NCBI GenBank assembly: GCA_964551735.1
Contig: CAZKEF010000002.1
Coordinates: forward strand, 1-64,000
DNA from: DAOUAT01 sp964551735
Lineage (GTDB): Bacteria > Chloroflexota > Anaerolineae > CG2-30-64-16
Reading direction: 5' to 3'
Length of the DNA: 64,000 nt
Shown: positions 1 to 8,191 of the stretch, one piece after another
Numbering within the stretch: position 1 is the stretch's first letter
How the letters are laid out: each line of letters starts with the position of its first letter
Position numbers and translations under genes: made by a program
Notes under the pieces: model-generated
Database searches by the model: none
Told to the model about the DNA's origin: nothing
What the model saw: only the letters and a program-made list of their open reading frames with translations

Positions 1-574
1 AGTTCGCTTGTGCCAGCATCCTGTGCGACATGGCAGTTTTCGGATAGGTTCTAAGTTGGTAAGACAGAGTACCAAAATAGCCTTCGAGTGGCTGCAATTG
101 CCTTGCCTGGAATCCGGTGCTCTCCAACAGGTACTGAAGGCCAAAACGCGTATAGCGGAAGTAGTCATGTGGAATTTCGTGCTCCTCATAGAAAAGTGGT
201 GCGCTTGCATACAGAGCTCCACCAGGTTTGAGGACACGAAACAGTTCTGCGAGAATCTCCTTCGGATTCTGCACATGCTCAAGTACCTGAGTACAGATCA
301 CGAGATCATAGCGATCGTTCGGAACGGGGATTGCCGAAAGTTCGCAGACATACGTAATCTCACCGTACGCCTTATCCGCTTGACAGAAATCAGCGGATTC
401 GTAATGCATGTCTTTGAACAGGGGTTTGTACAGGCAGTTGCCTGCTCCTGCATCCAAAACATAGCTACCGGGCAAGACTGCTGAGGCAGCGGATTTGACA
501 AACGCTTCCAGATAAACTCTGCTGCTGTTTATGGATTGCATTACCCTTAAGTTATCTCTCAACCGCGATGGCAC
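1..574 (-). CDS. SAM-dependent methyltransferase, C-terminus cut off by window edge
   Basis: Seen: an open minus-strand frame runs without a stop from the end of the upstream gene to the window edge. It carries class I methyltransferase features: motif I VLDAGAGNC about 40 residues in, then LVICTQVLEHVQNP, LFRVLKPGG and a YTRFGLQYLLESTGF segment typical of Methyltransf_11/UbiE-like enzymes. The start is uncertain: GTG at 574 has AAGGAA upstream, while ATG at 541 is an in-frame alternative. It follows the pyruvyl-transferase gene by about 27 nt, so it is probably the promoter-distal member of the exporter operon. A role in modifying the exported glycan or its carrier is inferred from context only. 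The substrate cannot be read from the sequence. Confidence 0.8.
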   Translation of the reverse strand, partial: MPSRLRDNLRVMQSINSSRVYLEAFVKSAASAVLPGSYVLDAGAGNCLYKPLFKDMHYESADFCQADKAYGEITYVCELSAIPVPNDRYDLVICTQVLEHVQNPKEILAELFRVLKPGGALYASAPLFYEEHEIPHDYFRYTRFGLQYLLESTGFQARQLQPLEGYFGTLSYQLRTYPKTAMSHRMLAQAN

Positions 575-601
575 AGCGGCGCTAATTTCCTTCGGATCAG
601 A

Positions 602-1903
602 TCAGGGAGTGATCAGATGATGGTCAGCCATGAATTGTCTCCACGCCTGATGCCATCGCTCGCGTTGCGTGCGAGCGGCATCGAGCGTGGCCGCTCGTCT
701 CTCTTCGCCCCATCCGATGGCGACTTCTACACTCTCCCTGAAGGCCGAATCATTGAGCAACTCGGGAGCATATGCGAACGGCGCTGCGGTATGGTCGAAC
801 GCGGCAAACACCCCGCGCAGCTTGATATCATAATACCGGTTGGTGTACGGCCCGATCGTCGGAATTCCCTGGGACAGAAGGAAGACGTGAAAATGGTACG
901 AAAGGCCGATCCCGAACTTCGCTCGGCCCAGCAGCCATTTCACCTGGGGGGCGCCTAACGCATTCCACACAACCTGGAAAGGGAACGCACCCTGGATGAA
1001 GTCTTGCATCCGCGCGGCAGTCAGCACATCACCGGCCAATTCCCAGGACAGAGGGACGAAGACTGGGATCAGGCCAGTCAATTTGTGCAGATGCCGCACT
1101 GCCTGGATCAGCGGAACGAGGTATTCAGTGGCGTCGAACATGCGCGTGTAATCGGTGCCGCGCCACTGCACGGCAAAGAAATCGCCGGTTGTCAGCAAGC
1201 GGCGCAGAGGATCTTCAAAGGTGTCCCAGTTGGGTTCCTCCGCTGTCAGATCCAGTGTATCATCCCCGACCTCGAGCAGGCGGGTGGTCTTGGGGTTGAC
1301 GCCGATCTCGTTGACGAGAATATCGTAAGAGACATGCTTGTCGCGAAGTCCGACAGTATGCGCAACCTGGAGCGCGCTGCGCACCATCCGAATGGAGCGC
1401 CTTCGCCACAGTGGCCCGATGCTTTGGCCCGAGATAAACAGCGGCTTGCCGAGCCGGCCGGCAAGGTAATACAGGAAGCAGAGTATCAACGGGTCGAACA
1501 CATCTGTAAGTGCGCCATGACCCATGTCGAACACGAAGTCGGCCTGCTCTAGCGCCTGCAGCGTCTGCCGGAACGCGCTTCCGTGTGAATATTGTTCGGC
1601 GAAGATCCGTTCGAACGGACGCGCCACCGGATTCAGGAAGTCCTCACCGGCGCCAAGCTTCTGGCCGATCTTGCGCACCAGGCGCGTGGCGTATCTCGAC
1701 GTAAGCTCGCCCGGCAGCAGGGGCCACGGCACGATCTTGGCTTGATGTCGCAGCACCGCCCCGAGGGGGTCAAGCCCTGTAGCGACGATCTGGGCGTCTG
1801 GGAAGTAGCGCCGCAGTCGGCTGGCCGATGCAAGCGCCATCCCCTCATCACCAAGGTTGTGATAGCCTGCCTCGCCTGTCATGAAGATTCGTTTCACGCT
1901 CAT
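602..1903 (-). CDS. polysaccharide pyruvyl transferase family protein
   Basis: The 433-residue protein matches the polysaccharide pyruvyl transferase family (WcaK/CsaB type). The N-terminus has GEAGYHNLGDEGM, the family's glycine-rich strand, followed by FDMGHGALTD and SGQSIGPLW; the C-terminal half has GLSYHFHVF and ends in a long helix. Members transfer pyruvate from PEP to sugars of surface polymers, though many relatives have unproven activity. The start is ATG 1903, which overlaps the TGA of the upstream ABC ATPase gene (ATGA), so translation is coupled to the exporter; a start 10 codons further upstream would run into that gene. The position next to Wzt-like and Wzm-like genes supports a role in the exported glycan. 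Confidence 0.8.
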   Translation of the reverse strand: MSVKRIFMTGEAGYHNLGDEGMALASASRLRRYFPDAQIVATGLDPLGAVLRHQAKIVPWPLLPGELTSRYATRLVRKIGQKLGAGEDFLNPVARPFERIFAEQYSHGSAFRQTLQALEQADFVFDMGHGALTDVFDPLILCFLYYLAGRLGKPLFISGQSIGPLWRRRSIRMVRSALQVAHTVGLRDKHVSYDILVNEIGVNPKTTRLLEVGDDTLDLTAEEPNWDTFEDPLRRLLTTGDFFAVQWRGTDYTRMFDATEYLVPLIQAVRHLHKLTGLIPVFVPLSWELAGDVLTAARMQDFIQGAFPFQVVWNALGAPQVKWLLGRAKFGIGLSYHFHVFLLSQGIPTIGPYTNRYYDIKLRGVFAAFDHTAAPFAYAPELLNDSAFRESVEVAIGWGEERRAATLDAARTQRERWHQAWRQFMADHHLITP

Positions 1904-3138
1904 GCTGGGCTCCTGGTAGACTGGTGTTCCCAATGAGTGTTCGGTACGTAAAGGCCGCGATCCAACTCGTGGAGCAAGCTCGGCCCTTCGACATGGAATG
2001 GTGCACTTTGGCCGCTGGCCAAGACATCGTTATCGGTGGTGTCAATGATGCGCGCCTCAGCATAATAGGCGCCGGTAGCAAGCTGGATGGGTTGAATTCT
2101 GGCAGTGATCAGGCCATCTCCTGTCAGTGTCCATGCCGTATCCATCTGGTACCGTGATGCCATCATCGCCGCAACGATGCCGTCCTCAGCTACCAGGCGA
2201 ATTTTAACAATTGGGTCATGAATTGGATTTGGGGTGCGATAGGCGACGCGTACCACCACATTGTCGCTGTGCCTGACCTCCGCAAGTTGCTGACCAGCTT
2301 CGTCGCCAACCATCACGTCCGTGACGATTGGCGCAAGGTTGGCGTTGGCAATGCCCACTGTCTCGCCGTTGGAAGCTGTCACAGGCAGTATACCAATTGT
2401 TTTTTCGTACATCGAGATGGCATCGTCAACCGGGCCCAGGAATTGCGTTCGGCCACCAATTAGCAGCAGCGCATGTTTACATAATCGGCGCACCAGGTAC
2501 ATATTGTGGGAGACGAATAGGATGGTTGTGCCGCGCGCACGGAGCGCTTCCATGCGCGTCATGCATTTTTGGCGGAACGACGCGTCGCCTACCGCCAGGA
2601 CCTCGTCCACCAGCAGCACCTCGGGTTCCACGTGTACCGACACCGCGAAGCCCAGGCGCACGTACATTCCCGAAGAGTAGCGCTTCACCGGCGTGTCAAT
2701 GAACCGCTCCAGCTCGGAGAAGGCGATGATCGCATCCAGCTTGCGCTGGATCTCCTGTCGCTTCAGCCCCAGGATCGCGCCGTTCAGGAAGATGTTGTCG
2801 CGGCCGCTCAGCTCCGGGTGAAAGCCCGCGCCTAACTCGATCAGCGAGGAGAGGCGCCCGCTGATCTGGACGCGCCCCGAGGTAGGCTGCGTGATGTTGG
2901 AGAGCAGCTTGAGCGTGGTGGTCTTGCCCGCACCGTTGGGGCCGATCAGCCCCAGCGACTCGCCTGGCGCAACGCGGAAGCTGACGTCTTTCAGCGCCCA
3001 AAAGTCGCGCGGACCATCGCCATCCGGCCTGCGGCTTGTCAGTGCGGCCACCGTGCTGCGCAGCGTGCCCAGCCCGCCCAACCGGTAGCGCTTGGACACG
3101 CCATCGAACACAACCGTGCCAACAGGAAGGTTGTTCAT
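1900..3138 (-). CDS. polysaccharide/O-antigen exporter ABC ATPase (Wzt/TagH type), intact
   Basis: This 412-residue cytoplasmic ATPase powers export of a lipid-linked polysaccharide. Seen: Walker A GPNGAGKTT about residue 66, signature YSSGMYVRLGFAV, Walker B VLLVDEVLAVGD and switch FVSHN. These are followed by a roughly 170-residue C-terminal extension like the Wzt carbohydrate-binding domain. Start ATG 3138 overlaps the permease stop by ATGA, so permease, ATPase and pyruvyl transferase form one coupled operon. It is the clean reference for the five damaged ATPase copies at 5.4-10.6 kb: its P-loop and its RQEIQRK helix carry none of their insertions. The substrate is inferred only as a surface glycan. 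Confidence 0.92.
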   Translation of the reverse strand: MNNLPVGTVVFDGVSKRYRLGGLGTLRSTVAALTSRRPDGDGPRDFWALKDVSFRVAPGESLGLIGPNGAGKTTTLKLLSNITQPTSGRVQISGRLSSLIELGAGFHPELSGRDNIFLNGAILGLKRQEIQRKLDAIIAFSELERFIDTPVKRYSSGMYVRLGFAVSVHVEPEVLLVDEVLAVGDASFRQKCMTRMEALRARGTTILFVSHNMYLVRRLCKHALLLIGGRTQFLGPVDDAISMYEKTIGILPVTASNGETVGIANANLAPIVTDVMVGDEAGQQLAEVRHSDNVVVRVAYRTPNPIHDPIVKIRLVAEDGIVAAMMASRYQMDTAWTLTGDGLITARIQPIQLATGAYYAEARIIDTTDNDVLASGQSAPFHVEGPSLLHELDRGLYVPNTHWEHQSTRSPA

Positions 3139-3914
3139 ATCAAGTCCGCAAAGACCGGCTCGGAATGCTTGAAGAACAGGTAACCGGTGATGAGCAGGGT
3201 CAGCGTCACGGCTGCGCCCAGCGCGAGGGCGTCCAGCCGAGGCGTTTCCCCCGTGAGCAGCGCGCGGCGGTAGCCGTCAATGATGCCCGCCATTGGGTTC
3301 AGGAAGTACAGGGTGCGATACCGCTCGGGCACCAGGGCCGTCGGGTAGATGATCGGGCAAGCGTACATCCACACCTGGGTCAACAGCGGCACGACGAAAC
3401 GCACGTCTCGGAAGAATACCAGGAGCGCAGAGCCGAGTAAGACCACGGCGACCGTCAATGCAGTCTGAAGGATCAGCAGCGGTGCGATCCATAAGCTGCC
3501 CCAGCCTGGCTTTACCCCATAGAGCAGCATCATGCCGGCCAGAATGGCCGCAGACACCAGGAAATCGACAAAGGCTGCACCCACGCTGGCCAGCGGCAGG
3601 ATCTCACGCGGGAAGTAGATTTTGGTCACCAGGTTCATGTTGTTCACCAGGCTGGCGATTCCGAAGCTCAACGAGGTGGCGAAAAAGGTCCACGGCACCA
3701 GTGCGGTATACGCGAAGATCGGGTAGGGGATGCCCCCCGTGTCAACCCGCACCAGCCGCGAGAAGACGATGGTGAAGATGACCGTCAGCGCAAGCGGTTG
3801 GAGCATGGCCCAGGCGATGCCCAGCAGCGACTGCTTGTATCGCACCTGCACCTCGCGCCGTGTCCACAGCCACAACAGATCACGATACCGGAAAAGGGCG
3901 GTGAGATGTTTCAT
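3135..3914 (-). CDS. polysaccharide exporter ABC permease (ABC-2 / Wzm-TagG type)
   Basis: The 259-residue integral membrane protein has about six hydrophobic segments and the ABC-2 hallmark start: an amphipathic TRREVQVRYKQSLLGIAW followed by MLQPL. LVTKIYFPREILPL and YFLNPMAGIIDGYRRALL are typical of O-antigen and teichoic-acid exporters. It pairs with the ATPase encoded directly downstream (ATGA overlap) and is itself overlapped by the stop of the upstream sialidase-like gene, so the three are probably co-translated. A second, divergent permease is encoded at 10621-11460. Confidence 0.92.
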   Translation of the reverse strand: MKHLTALFRYRDLLWLWTRREVQVRYKQSLLGIAWAMLQPLALTVIFTIVFSRLVRVDTGGIPYPIFAYTALVPWTFFATSLSFGIASLVNNMNLVTKIYFPREILPLASVGAAFVDFLVSAAILAGMMLLYGVKPGWGSLWIAPLLILQTALTVAVVLLGSALLVFFRDVRFVVPLLTQVWMYACPIIYPTALVPERYRTLYFLNPMAGIIDGYRRALLTGETPRLDALALGAAVTLTLLITGYLFFKHSEPVFADLI

Positions 3915-5398
3915 CGTTTGCGCATCTGCCAGATGATTGAGCCGCCCACCAACACCAGCACCGGGATGAGGGCTACGATGAGGGCGCTCGCAACGGACGA
4001 GGAACGAACCGGCTGAGCGGGCAACCCAGCGAAAGCCTGGCTCGTGGGGGCGGGAGACGTGTCCGCAGGCTCTCCGGACGCTACGGTGGGTTCAGTGGCT
4101 TGCAGCGCTGGGACAGCGGTTGCCGCCGGCAGCGTCGGCGCAGGCGGCATTGCCGGGACACCGCTAATAGTCCCCTTCACGTACCAGATCTCGGCGCCGC
4201 GGGCCTGGTCCCAAACAACGTGAATCTCGTTGCCCAGCCGGACCGCCGCGTCGGTGTAGTGCGCAGACGGCCCGTAGGGTTCATCCACGGCCACCGGGAT
4301 GATCGGCGCCCAGTCCAGTCCTGCGCGTGGCGCATAGTAGATGCCTACGCGTTGGTCAGCCGAAGACCGCATGTCGATTACCAGGTGCAGGTTTCCTATG
4401 TTGTCAACGAGGGGGATCAAAAAACCGTTGATCCCCTCCATGCTAGACAGGATCAAACGTGGTTCGCTCCATGTCTTGCCGGCATCAATCGAAGTGCGCT
4501 CAACGCGCCCTTTGGCACCCTCGCCCGCATAGATGAGCAGAAGTTCATCTAAACCATAAGGCAGCAGAGAAGGAAGCCCGGTCCACCCCCTCTCGATGAT
4601 AGTATCTGCCAGCATCACCGGTTGATCCCAGGTTTCGCCCGATCCTTCGCTGCGCGCGTAGAAAAGCGCCTGGTTGAAACTGCTGGTGCTGACCGTGCCC
4701 CAAGCTGCGTGCAAGCGATCCGCTGTGTCGATTACCAATCGTACATCCTTGAAGGCTACTTCGTTGGCACGTAGAAGATCGGAGATCCTGACCGGCGCGG
4801 CCCAGGAGGTGCTGCCGGAGGCCGCCTTGATGTGGTACACCCCTGCGGAGACCCCTTTCGTGGCAAAGACAATGTGAACGGTATCCTGGGTGTCGACGGC
4901 CACATCAGACTCCCATTCCGACCGGGCACTGTCGGCCGCGATCACTTGTGGGGTCGACCAGGCGCGTATTGAGCCGGCTGCGGCTGCCGGGGCGGAGCTG
5001 TAGTATAGGTTGACCAGGCCGGTCCACACCAGGTGCAGTTGATTCTGACTGTCAACCGCGGCCGCAACGAAGTCGGCCAGGGAATCGCCAGCGACAGCCA
5101 GAATATCTACTGGTTCGGTCCAGGCTTGACCGTCCCAACGACGGTACACGATCGTGTTGCCGGAACCAGATAATTCATCAGGTTCGATCTGACGCCCGTT
5201 CATATCTTCGCTCCAAAAAACATGAACGTAGCCGTACGCGTCGGCAACTATGGCCGGATGGTTTGAGCCAGTTCCGGAGTTTGAAAGGTTAACCGGCTCG
5301 CCCCACGTCACCGTTCCTTGCGCTGCTGTATTGGACGGCGAAATGGTCAGTAAGGTCAACAGGAGAAGGATAAAGCCTAGCTTGGGATAATGTCGCAT
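3911..5398 (-). CDS. exported sialidase-like beta-propeller protein with C-terminal membrane anchor
   Basis: About 495 residues. An N-terminal signal peptide (LGFILLLLTLLTISPSNTAAQ) precedes repeated blades of the sialidase/neuraminidase fold, with Asp-box-like turns SIDAGKTWSEP and SEGSGETWDQP. A Pro/Thr/Ala-rich linker leads to a single C-terminal transmembrane helix and the positive end MRKR. That architecture suggests a surface-anchored carbohydrate-binding or lectin-like propeller. The sialidase catalytic residues cannot be confirmed by eye, so enzymatic activity is not claimed. The start is ATG 5398 (a GTG lies one codon upstream), overlapping the stop of the truncated ATPase copy. It overlaps the permease downstream by ATGA. 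A related soluble-looking propeller is at 34085-35158. Confidence 0.8.
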   Translation of the reverse strand: MRHYPKLGFILLLLTLLTISPSNTAAQGTVTWGEPVNLSNSGTGSNHPAIVADAYGYVHVFWSEDMNGRQIEPDELSGSGNTIVYRRWDGQAWTEPVDILAVAGDSLADFVAAAVDSQNQLHLVWTGLVNLYYSSAPAAAAGSIRAWSTPQVIAADSARSEWESDVAVDTQDTVHIVFATKGVSAGVYHIKAASGSTSWAAPVRISDLLRANEVAFKDVRLVIDTADRLHAAWGTVSTSSFNQALFYARSEGSGETWDQPVMLADTIIERGWTGLPSLLPYGLDELLLIYAGEGAKGRVERTSIDAGKTWSEPRLILSSMEGINGFLIPLVDNIGNLHLVIDMRSSADQRVGIYYAPRAGLDWAPIIPVAVDEPYGPSAHYTDAAVRLGNEIHVVWDQARGAEIWYVKGTISGVPAMPPAPTLPAATAVPALQATEPTVASGEPADTSPAPTSQAFAGLPAQPVRSSSVASALIVALIPVLVLVGGSIIWQMRKR

Positions 5399-5790
5399 CA
5401 CACCTCGATAGGTTGCAAGTCGGCGCGGCCGCTGGTCGGCTCGGTGATGCGCGAGAGGATCTTCAGCAGCGTGGATTTCCCCGCGCCGTTGTGACCGAAG
5501 GAAATCCCAAAGCGCAGCGTGGGACGGCCGATGATGCCGACGACCTCGCCGCGCTGGACCTCGAAGGAGACGTCGCGCAAGGCCCAGAGGTCTTCCGGGG
5601 ATGTCGAATCTGGAATGTGGAATGTGGAATGTCGGCGGCGGAACACATTCGACATTCGACTTCCCACATTCGACATGGCGTCCCGCAGCGTGTCGTGGCG
5701 CTGCGACCGAAGGGAGTCCCCGTGGGACTGGGCGCGGCCGATGGTGTAGAGCTTGCTCAGGTGGTCGACGCGGATGGCGATGTCGGACAT
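5398..5790 (-). pseudogene. truncated exporter ATPase, copy A
   Basis: The 130-residue frame starts like a Wzt ATPase (MSDIAIRVDHLSKLYTIG) and reaches the P-loop and the LLKILSRITEPTSGRA segment. It then switches to the unrelated tail DLQPIEV and stops, lacking signature, Walker B and switch regions. Three insertions break the family alignment: SHGDSLRS after GRAQ (5704-5727), a 7-bp array coding MSNVGSRMSNVF and on (5600-5676), and 11 residues PTLRFGISFGH between GIIGR and NGAGKS (5491-5523). The last shifts the P-loop although GxxGxGKS is regenerated. It is nearly identical to the first half of copy B. It starts 12 nt after the hicA stop and ends on the start of the sialidase-like gene. Almost certainly non-functional. 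Confidence 0.85.
5600..5676. repeat. inverted array of 7-bp units inside ATPase copy A
   Basis: Several GGAATGT-like heptamers are followed by a CGGCGGCGGAAC spacer and then ACATTCG-like heptamers, so the two halves can pair as a hairpin. The array is read in frame by copy A. The same arrangement occurs in copies B and E. Confidence 0.9.
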
Positions 5791-5802
5791 AGGTTGGATG
5801 TG

Positions 5803-6036
5803 TTAGCGAACCTGTTCAAGCAAGCGAAAATACTCGTCGCGTGAAATGCCCGCTGTCTTCAGATTGTTGCGGATAATCGAGACAGGAATCTCGTCGTAGG
5901 TGGGAATCACGATCGGTCTAGCGATGCCTGGCTTTACATAGGATCGGTGGCTTCCTTGCTGGCGGACAAATCGAAAACCAGCAGCCAGAAAAACCTGTTC
6001 CAAGGCCCGCCAATGGACTGGCGCCATGCGTGGCAT
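5803..6036 (-). CDS. hicA: HicA-family mRNA interferase toxin
   Basis: 77 residues starting MPRMAPVHWRALEQVFLAAGF, then the HicA core RQQGSHRSYVKPG (the catalytic His lies in the GSH motif), PIVIPTYDEIPVSIIRNNLKTAGIS and a C-terminal helix. This is the double-stranded RNA-binding fold of the YcfA/HicA family, which cleaves mRNA when unbound. It lies 1 nt after the hicB stop and is co-transcribed with it. A longer in-frame version starting at 6225 would overlap hicB and is rejected. Together with hicB it is one of four toxin-antitoxin modules between ATPase gene fragments. Confidence 0.88.
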   Translation of the reverse strand: MPRMAPVHWRALEQVFLAAGFRFVRQQGSHRSYVKPGIARPIVIPTYDEIPVSIIRNNLKTAGISRDEYFRLLEQVR

Positions 6037-6037
6037 G

Positions 6038-6322
6038 TCATGCCCCCACAGGGACTGACTGTCTTTCAAGCGCGATCCAGGTGGGGCTAATCCAGCGCTG
6101 CCCCTTGGTCGCGTAGCCGGCCTCTTCCAAGACCTCGGCCAGGGTGCCGGCCTCCTCGGCAGTCGCCAGGTATAACGCCACCGCTTCTCGAAGCGCCTGG
6201 CTCGCGCGTTCGGGGGTTGGACCACAACTCATCACATCCAGGGGCATCGCATGTGCGACAAATTGCTTGCCTTCTTGCCAGACTTGAACTGTATACTCGA
6301 TCTTGGGTTTCGTGATCGTCAT
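6038..6322 (-). CDS. hicB: HicB-family antitoxin
   Basis: 94 residues starting MTITKPKIEYTVQVWQEGKQFVAHAMPLDVMSCG, the degraded RNase-H-like beta-sheet of HicB, with TPERASQALREAVALYLATAEE as the following helix. The start ATG 6322 is set by a strong GGAGGTATT site directly upstream. A longer frame starting at 6484 would take in residues of the broken ATPase copy B (KRYSSG) and is rejected. It neutralises the HicA encoded 1 nt downstream. A C-terminal DNA-binding domain is not obvious, so autoregulation is uncertain. Confidence 0.85.
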   Translation of the reverse strand: MTITKPKIEYTVQVWQEGKQFVAHAMPLDVMSCGPTPERASQALREAVALYLATAEEAGTLAEVLEEAGYATKGQRWISPTWIALERQSVPVGA

Positions 6323-6508
6323 AATACCTCCATATGCGGGTGATTCAGCATCCGCATTGTACCATGTCCAAGTGCTTTTTCGGAATCCGACTCCAAGTGC
6401 CGGCCTGAGCCTACCGAAAGGTGTGCGGCCACGGCGAAGGCCAGGCGCACACGCCAAAGGCGTGCCGCTGGAATAGCGCTTCACCGGCGTGTCCAGGAAG
6501 CGCTCGAT

Positions 6509-6543
6509 GCTTCGACACGCCCTTACGGGCAGTCAGCACAGGT
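6509..6543. repeat. 35-bp variant of the GAG|ATC-targeted element, copy B
   Basis: On the minus strand it starts ACCTGTGCTGA and ends GTCGAAGC, lying exactly between GAG and ATC of the FAE-IERF codons. The middle CTGCCCGTAAGGGCGT makes it 35 bp, so it breaks the frame. The same 35-bp form occurs at 8279-8313. Confidence 0.85.
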
Positions 6544-6582
6544 CTCGGCAAAGGCCACGATCTCGTCGAACTTGCGCTCGAT

Positions 6583-6606
6583 GCTTCGACTGAGCTCAGC
6601 ACAGGT
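6583..6606. repeat. 24-bp GAG|ATC-targeted element, copy B
   Basis: On the minus strand this reads ACCTGTGCTGAG then CTCAGTCGAAGC, adding eight codons (TCAELSRS) between GAG and ATC of RTE-IERK. The reading frame is preserved. Related 24-bp inserts occupy 8192-8215 and 8234-8257. Confidence 0.85.
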
Positions 6607-6919
6607 CTCGGTCCGCCGCATGCCCACGCAGAGCGTCGCGCCGTTCACGCGCAGCGGATGTTCTCGCGGCCGGTCAGCTCCGGGTCGCTTTGCGAGCCGG
6701 TGCCCACCTCCAGCAGCGACCCCACCCGGCCGTGGATCTCGGCCCGGCCGCCCGTCGGCTCGGTGATGCGGGAGAGGATCTTCAGCAGGGTGGACTTCCC
6801 CGCGCCGTTGTGACCGAAGGAAATCCCAAAGCGCAGCGTGGGACGGCCGATGATGCCGACGACCTCGCCGCGCTGGACCTCGAAGGAGACGTCGCGCAAG
6901 GCCCAGAGGTCTTCCGGGG

Positions 6920-6995
6920 ATGTCGAATCTGGAATGTGGAATGTGGAATGTCGGCGGCGGAACACATTCGACATTCGACTTCCCACATTCGACAT
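6920..6995. repeat. inverted array of 7-bp units inside ATPase copy B
   Basis: Same arrangement as 5600-5676 (GGAATGT units, CGGCGGCGGAAC spacer, ACATTCG units), apparently identical, consistent with duplication of the surrounding ATPase fragment. Confidence 0.88.
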
Positions 6996-7110
6996 GGCGT
7001 CCCGCAGCGTGTCGTGGCGCTGCGACCGAAGGGAGTCCCCGTGGGACTGCGCGCGGCCGATGTGGTAGAGCTTGCTCAGGTGGTCGACGCGGATGGCGAT
7101 GTTGGTCATG

Positions 7111-7149
7111 GTGAATGTGGAATCTGGAATGTTGAATGTCGAATGTGGA
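7111..7149. repeat. array of GAATGTNG-type heptamers
   Basis: About five degenerate 7-bp units (GAATGTG, GAATCTG, GAATGTT, GAATGTC) sit between ATPase copy B and the PIN toxin gene. Only one orientation is present here. Confidence 0.8.
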
Positions 7150-7166
7150 TTGAGGGACAGGGAATA

Positions 7167-7661
7167 CTATTCTTGCAGGATTGCATCTTTATTTCTAAAG
7201 ACGATCCTGTCTTTGGCTTCGATCTGGTCGATCAAACGTCGCACCGCTTCCCTCGATAAAAGTTCCGTCCGCCAGAACGCACGCAGGAGCCCTGGCAAAT
7301 CCCAGGAATCAATTTGCTGGCGCATGCACCAATTCTTGATCTGCGTTTCGTTGGTCAAGATCGTGTATCCTCGTGACTTGGCGACGGCCAGGGTCTCGCG
7401 CTCTCCTGCGTCGAAAGATGTAGGCAACACATCTTCCTGAAACACTTCTTGCGCAGTTGGCGCTACCAGGTCAATTTGGCCTTGCTGGATGAGTCTCACG
7501 ACAGCCTGAAGGTCAACGTAGCCCTTGTTCACACCGGCCTGGAATTCGGCATAGACTGCGGGAACGACCCCGATGCGCTGAGCGCCGAACAACTGGAACA
7601 GGAGCGGCAACTGGCCGATTTTGGCGAAAGTGGAGAGGATATTTGTATCGGCAAGCAGCAT
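7167..7661 (-). CDS. PIN-domain toxin (DUF3368-like)
   Basis: A 164-residue PIN-like ribonuclease. The N-terminus MLLADTNILSTFAKIG carries the first acidic residue (ADTN). VVPAVYAEFQAG supplies a conserved Glu, FDAGERETLAVAKS is the GE-x-x-A helix typical of DUF3368 proteins, and ILTNETQIKNWC completes the acidic site. It is encoded 1 nt after the UPF0175 antitoxin stop, forming a type II module; UPF0175/DUF3368 is a recurrent pairing. Cleavage target unknown. The module sits between ATPase copies C and B. Confidence 0.85.
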   Translation of the reverse strand: MLLADTNILSTFAKIGQLPLLFQLFGAQRIGVVPAVYAEFQAGVNKGYVDLQAVVRLIQQGQIDLVAPTAQEVFQEDVLPTSFDAGERETLAVAKSRGYTILTNETQIKNWCMRQQIDSWDLPGLLRAFWRTELLSREAVRRLIDQIEAKDRIVFRNKDAILQE

Positions 7662-7662
7662 G

Positions 7663-7962
7663 TTACAGCTCCTGTCGGAGCCGTTTCAGTTGGTCATCCA
7701 GAACTGCTGGGGGGTCACACGTCACGGTGCGTTCGATCCCGCGATCGGCAAGGAGCGTCTCGAATTCCCAACGCGTCATGCCTGCAATTTCCGCGGCGCG
7801 TCCTAGGGTAACCTCATTTTCCCGATACAACTGAATCGCTGCTTCGACGCCGAGTTGCGGACGGGTCGCGAAAAGTAAGCGCAGCGCTTCCTTGACCGCC
7901 GCGGCCTTGCTGGGAAAGATTTTCGCTTTTACCAAGGCAGTTAGCTGCAATTCCTGGATCAC
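7663..7962 (-). CDS. UPF0175-family antitoxin
   Basis: 99 residues. AIQLYRENEVTLGRAAEIAG followed by MTRWEFETLLADRGIE is the UPF0175 helix-turn-helix signature; the N-terminal half (MIQELQLTALVKAKIFPSKAAAVKEALR) is helical. It should bind and inhibit the adjoining PIN toxin and may repress the module's promoter. Start ATG 7962 is preceded by GGGAGGTGAAC, a good ribosome binding site. Confidence 0.85.
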   Translation of the reverse strand: MIQELQLTALVKAKIFPSKAAAVKEALRLLFATRPQLGVEAAIQLYRENEVTLGRAAEIAGMTRWEFETLLADRGIERTVTCDPPAVLDDQLKRLRQEL

Positions 7963-8191
7963 CGTTCACCTCCCGCTTAACCCCGCCCACTCAAGCCCGC
8001 GATTTGCCTCCAGACAACCTGGCTACATCACCATTCTAGCGCATCACTGCGCCAACAGCAAGTTGGATTGAAGTGTGCGGCCACCGCGAACGCCAAGCGC
8101 ATGCGCCGAAGGCGTGCCGCTGCGACCCAAGGAAGTCCCTGCGGGAGACGCTGCGCGGGCGTTTCACCGGCGTGTCCAGGAAGCGCTCGAT

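Larger units (their letters stand above)
6421..7109 (-). pseudogene. exporter ATPase, copy B, most complete of the damaged copies
   Basis: This begins MTNIAIRVDHLSKLYHIG and stays open to GRENIRCA (stop near 6645). Beyond that, broken frames still spell the expected downstream gene: LNGA, MRRTE, IERKFDEIVAFAE, IERFLDTPVKRYSSG and LAFAVAAH. Insertions include SHGDSLRS (7023-7046), a heptamer array (6920-6995), PTLRFGISFGH in the P-loop (6810-6842), a 24-bp insert at RTE|IERK (6583-6606), a 35-bp insert at FAE|IERF (6509-6543) and the 15-bp palindrome CACGCCAAAGGCGTG (6450-6464) in the signature loop. The 35-bp insert and small changes near 6645 break the frame. It lies between a PIN toxin gene and hicB. 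Confidence 0.85.

Noticed and set aside
8..484. 158-codon plus-strand ORF at the left edge
   Set aside because: The minus strand here carries a clear methyltransferase with conserved motifs; the plus-strand frame is its shadow.
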